From contig NZNW01000069.1 of assembly GCA_002695065.1 (NCBI GenBank), positions 1 to 32,919 of the forward strand: a DNA stretch of 32,919 bases, read 5' to 3'. The notes beneath the pieces were generated by a model. It did not search any database. It was not told where the DNA came from and saw nothing but the letters and a program-made list of their open reading frames with translations. This DNA is from Salinicola sp. GTDB taxonomy: Bacteria > Pseudomonadota > Gammaproteobacteria > Pseudomonadales > Halomonadaceae. Of the stretch, positions 32,071 through 32,919 are shown in pieces. Each line of letters begins with the position of its first letter. The first letter of the stretch is position 1. The position numbers were made by a program, and so were the translations under genes.

Positions 32071-32919
32071 TTACTGGCTCTGCTGGGCCTGGCGTTCGCG
32101 GTAGCGATCGACCAACTGCTGGGCCTGATCGCCGGCGCGCGCCTGCCAGTCTTCGAACAGCTTCTGTCCGGCGGCTTTCAGCTGCTGCTGGAGGGCATCG
32201 CTGGGCTCGCTCACGGTGATGCCGTGGGATTCGAGAGCCTTGGCACTCTCGGCGCTGTCTTCCTTGCTCATCTGCCAGCCGCGCTGCTCGGCCTTGGCCG
32301 CAGCGTCGAGAACCGCTTTCTGCGTGGCGTCATCGAGGCGGTCGAAGGCGCGCTTGTTGACGAAGACGATGTTCTTCGGCAGCCACAGGTTGGCATCGCT
32401 GTAGTTCGACACGTAGTCCCACGCCGACATCGACTTGCCGGTGGAGACCGAGGTGATCATGGCGTCGACGCGCCCGGTGCTGAACGCGGTGGGGATATCG
32501 GCTTCCTCGGTCTGGGTCGGGATGCCGCCCAGGTTCTCGACGAAGCGCTGGGTGTTGATGTTCGGCGCGCGGACCCGCAGCCCCTCGAACTGGGAGGCAT
32601 CGGTCAGCTCGAAATCGGTGTAGATGCCCTGTGCCGGCCACGGCACGGCGTACAGCGGCATCAATCCTTCCTTGGCGAAGAGCTCGGTGATGATCGGCTT
32701 GGAGGCCTGCCATAGGTCGTAGGCGTCGGCGTAGCTGCCGGCCAGGCCGGGAAGGGTGTCGACTTCGTAGATCGGCGACTCGTTGGAAAGCGTGGAGAGG
32801 AAAATCTCGCCTGCCTGGACGGTGCCGCGGCGCACGGAGGGCTTGATCTCGGCGTGGCTGATCAGCGATCCGCCGCTATGGACCGTAATGGTCAACTCGC
32901 CGTCGGTCGCTTCGGTGAC
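32071..32919 (-). CDS. dctP: TRAP transporter solute-binding protein DctP (C-terminal part)
   Basis: The last 282 residues of a periplasmic TRAP solute-binding protein are visible; the start and signal peptide lie beyond the right edge. The frame is open to the last base. Typical DctP features are ISHAEIKPSVRRGTVQAGEI, GLPGLAGSYADAY-like spacing, FEGLRVRAPN (with the conserved Arg that usually pairs with the substrate carboxylate), GGIPTQTEEADIPTAFSTGR, VDAMITSVSTG and WLPKNIVFVNKRAFDRL. The C-terminus is a long charged helix. With dctQ and dctM it forms a complete TRAP system. The ligand is probably a carboxylate but cannot be named. Confidence 0.9.
   Translation of the reverse strand, partial: VTEATDGELTITVHSGGSLISHAEIKPSVRRGTVQAGEIFLSTLSNESPIYEVDTLPGLAGSYADAYDLWQASKPIITELFAKEGLMPLYAVPWPAQGIYTDFELTDASQFEGLRVRAPNINTQRFVENLGGIPTQTEEADIPTAFSTGRVDAMITSVSTGKSMSAWDYVSNYSDANLWLPKNIVFVNKRAFDRLDDATQKAVLDAAAKAEQRGWQMSKEDSAESAKALESHGITVSEPSDALQQQLKAAGQKLFEDWQARAGDQAQQLVDRYRERQAQQSQ

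Overview
The window is about 33 kb of high-GC DNA with dense bacterial genes. It looks like the chromosome of a halophilic gammaproteobacterium, probably Halomonadaceae (Halomonas, Salinicola or a relative). The reasons are the CysB/Cbl-type regulator, the Sbp/CysTW sulfate importer, the MtgA transglycosylase, a betaine-type binding protein, TRAP and SSS transporters, and 7-bp intergenic tandem repeats of a kind I associate with halomonads. The taxonomic call is inference from gene content. All family assignments come from reading the translations; no search was run.

Left part (1-18.8 kb): a sulfur-acquisition island. On the minus strand lie a CysB/Cbl-type LysR regulator, sulfate-binding protein, cysT and the start of cysW, and an ATGA-coupled metQ-metN-metI methionine-type importer. 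On the plus strand follow a DszA-like FMN-dependent monooxygenase, a DszC/SfnB-like flavoprotein and an SsuA-like binding protein. Next come the decayed start of another LLM monooxygenase and a complete SsuABC/TauABC-type transporter (binding protein, permease, ATPase). A leftward group holds a class II glutamine amidotransferase, a DmoA-like monooxygenase and a broken isopenicillin-N-synthase-like oxygenase. A second flavoprotein at 17.6 kb closely resembles true DszC. Together these genes would take up organosulfur compounds and release sulfite for cysteine synthesis. No flavin reductase and no DszB desulfinase are present, so reduced FMN and any desulfinase must come from elsewhere.

Middle part (18.9-26.9 kb): an orphan glycine-betaine-type binding protein, an alpha/beta hydrolase, mtgA, and then a divergent module. 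In that module a GntR/FCD regulator faces a class V aminotransferase of the serine/alanine-glyoxylate type, followed by a 1010-residue FAD and Fe-S 2-hydroxyacid dehydrogenase. A reasonable reading is oxidation of a 2-hydroxyacid such as glycolate, with the oxoacid then transaminated. A strong hairpin terminator closes this unit.

Right part (27.1-32.9 kb): an SGLT-like sodium:solute symporter and a D-galactose-1-dehydrogenase-like oxidoreductase on the plus strand. They converge on a leftward dctP-dctQ-dctM TRAP transporter whose dctP runs off the right edge. A bidirectional terminator flanked by two different 7-bp tandem arrays separates the two.

No tRNA, rRNA, CRISPR array, insertion sequence or phage gene was recognised. 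The points most worth checking are the split Dsz-like gene set, two decaying sulfur-scavenging genes, several dyad operators near the monooxygenase operons, and a small ORF coupled to the DszA-like gene.
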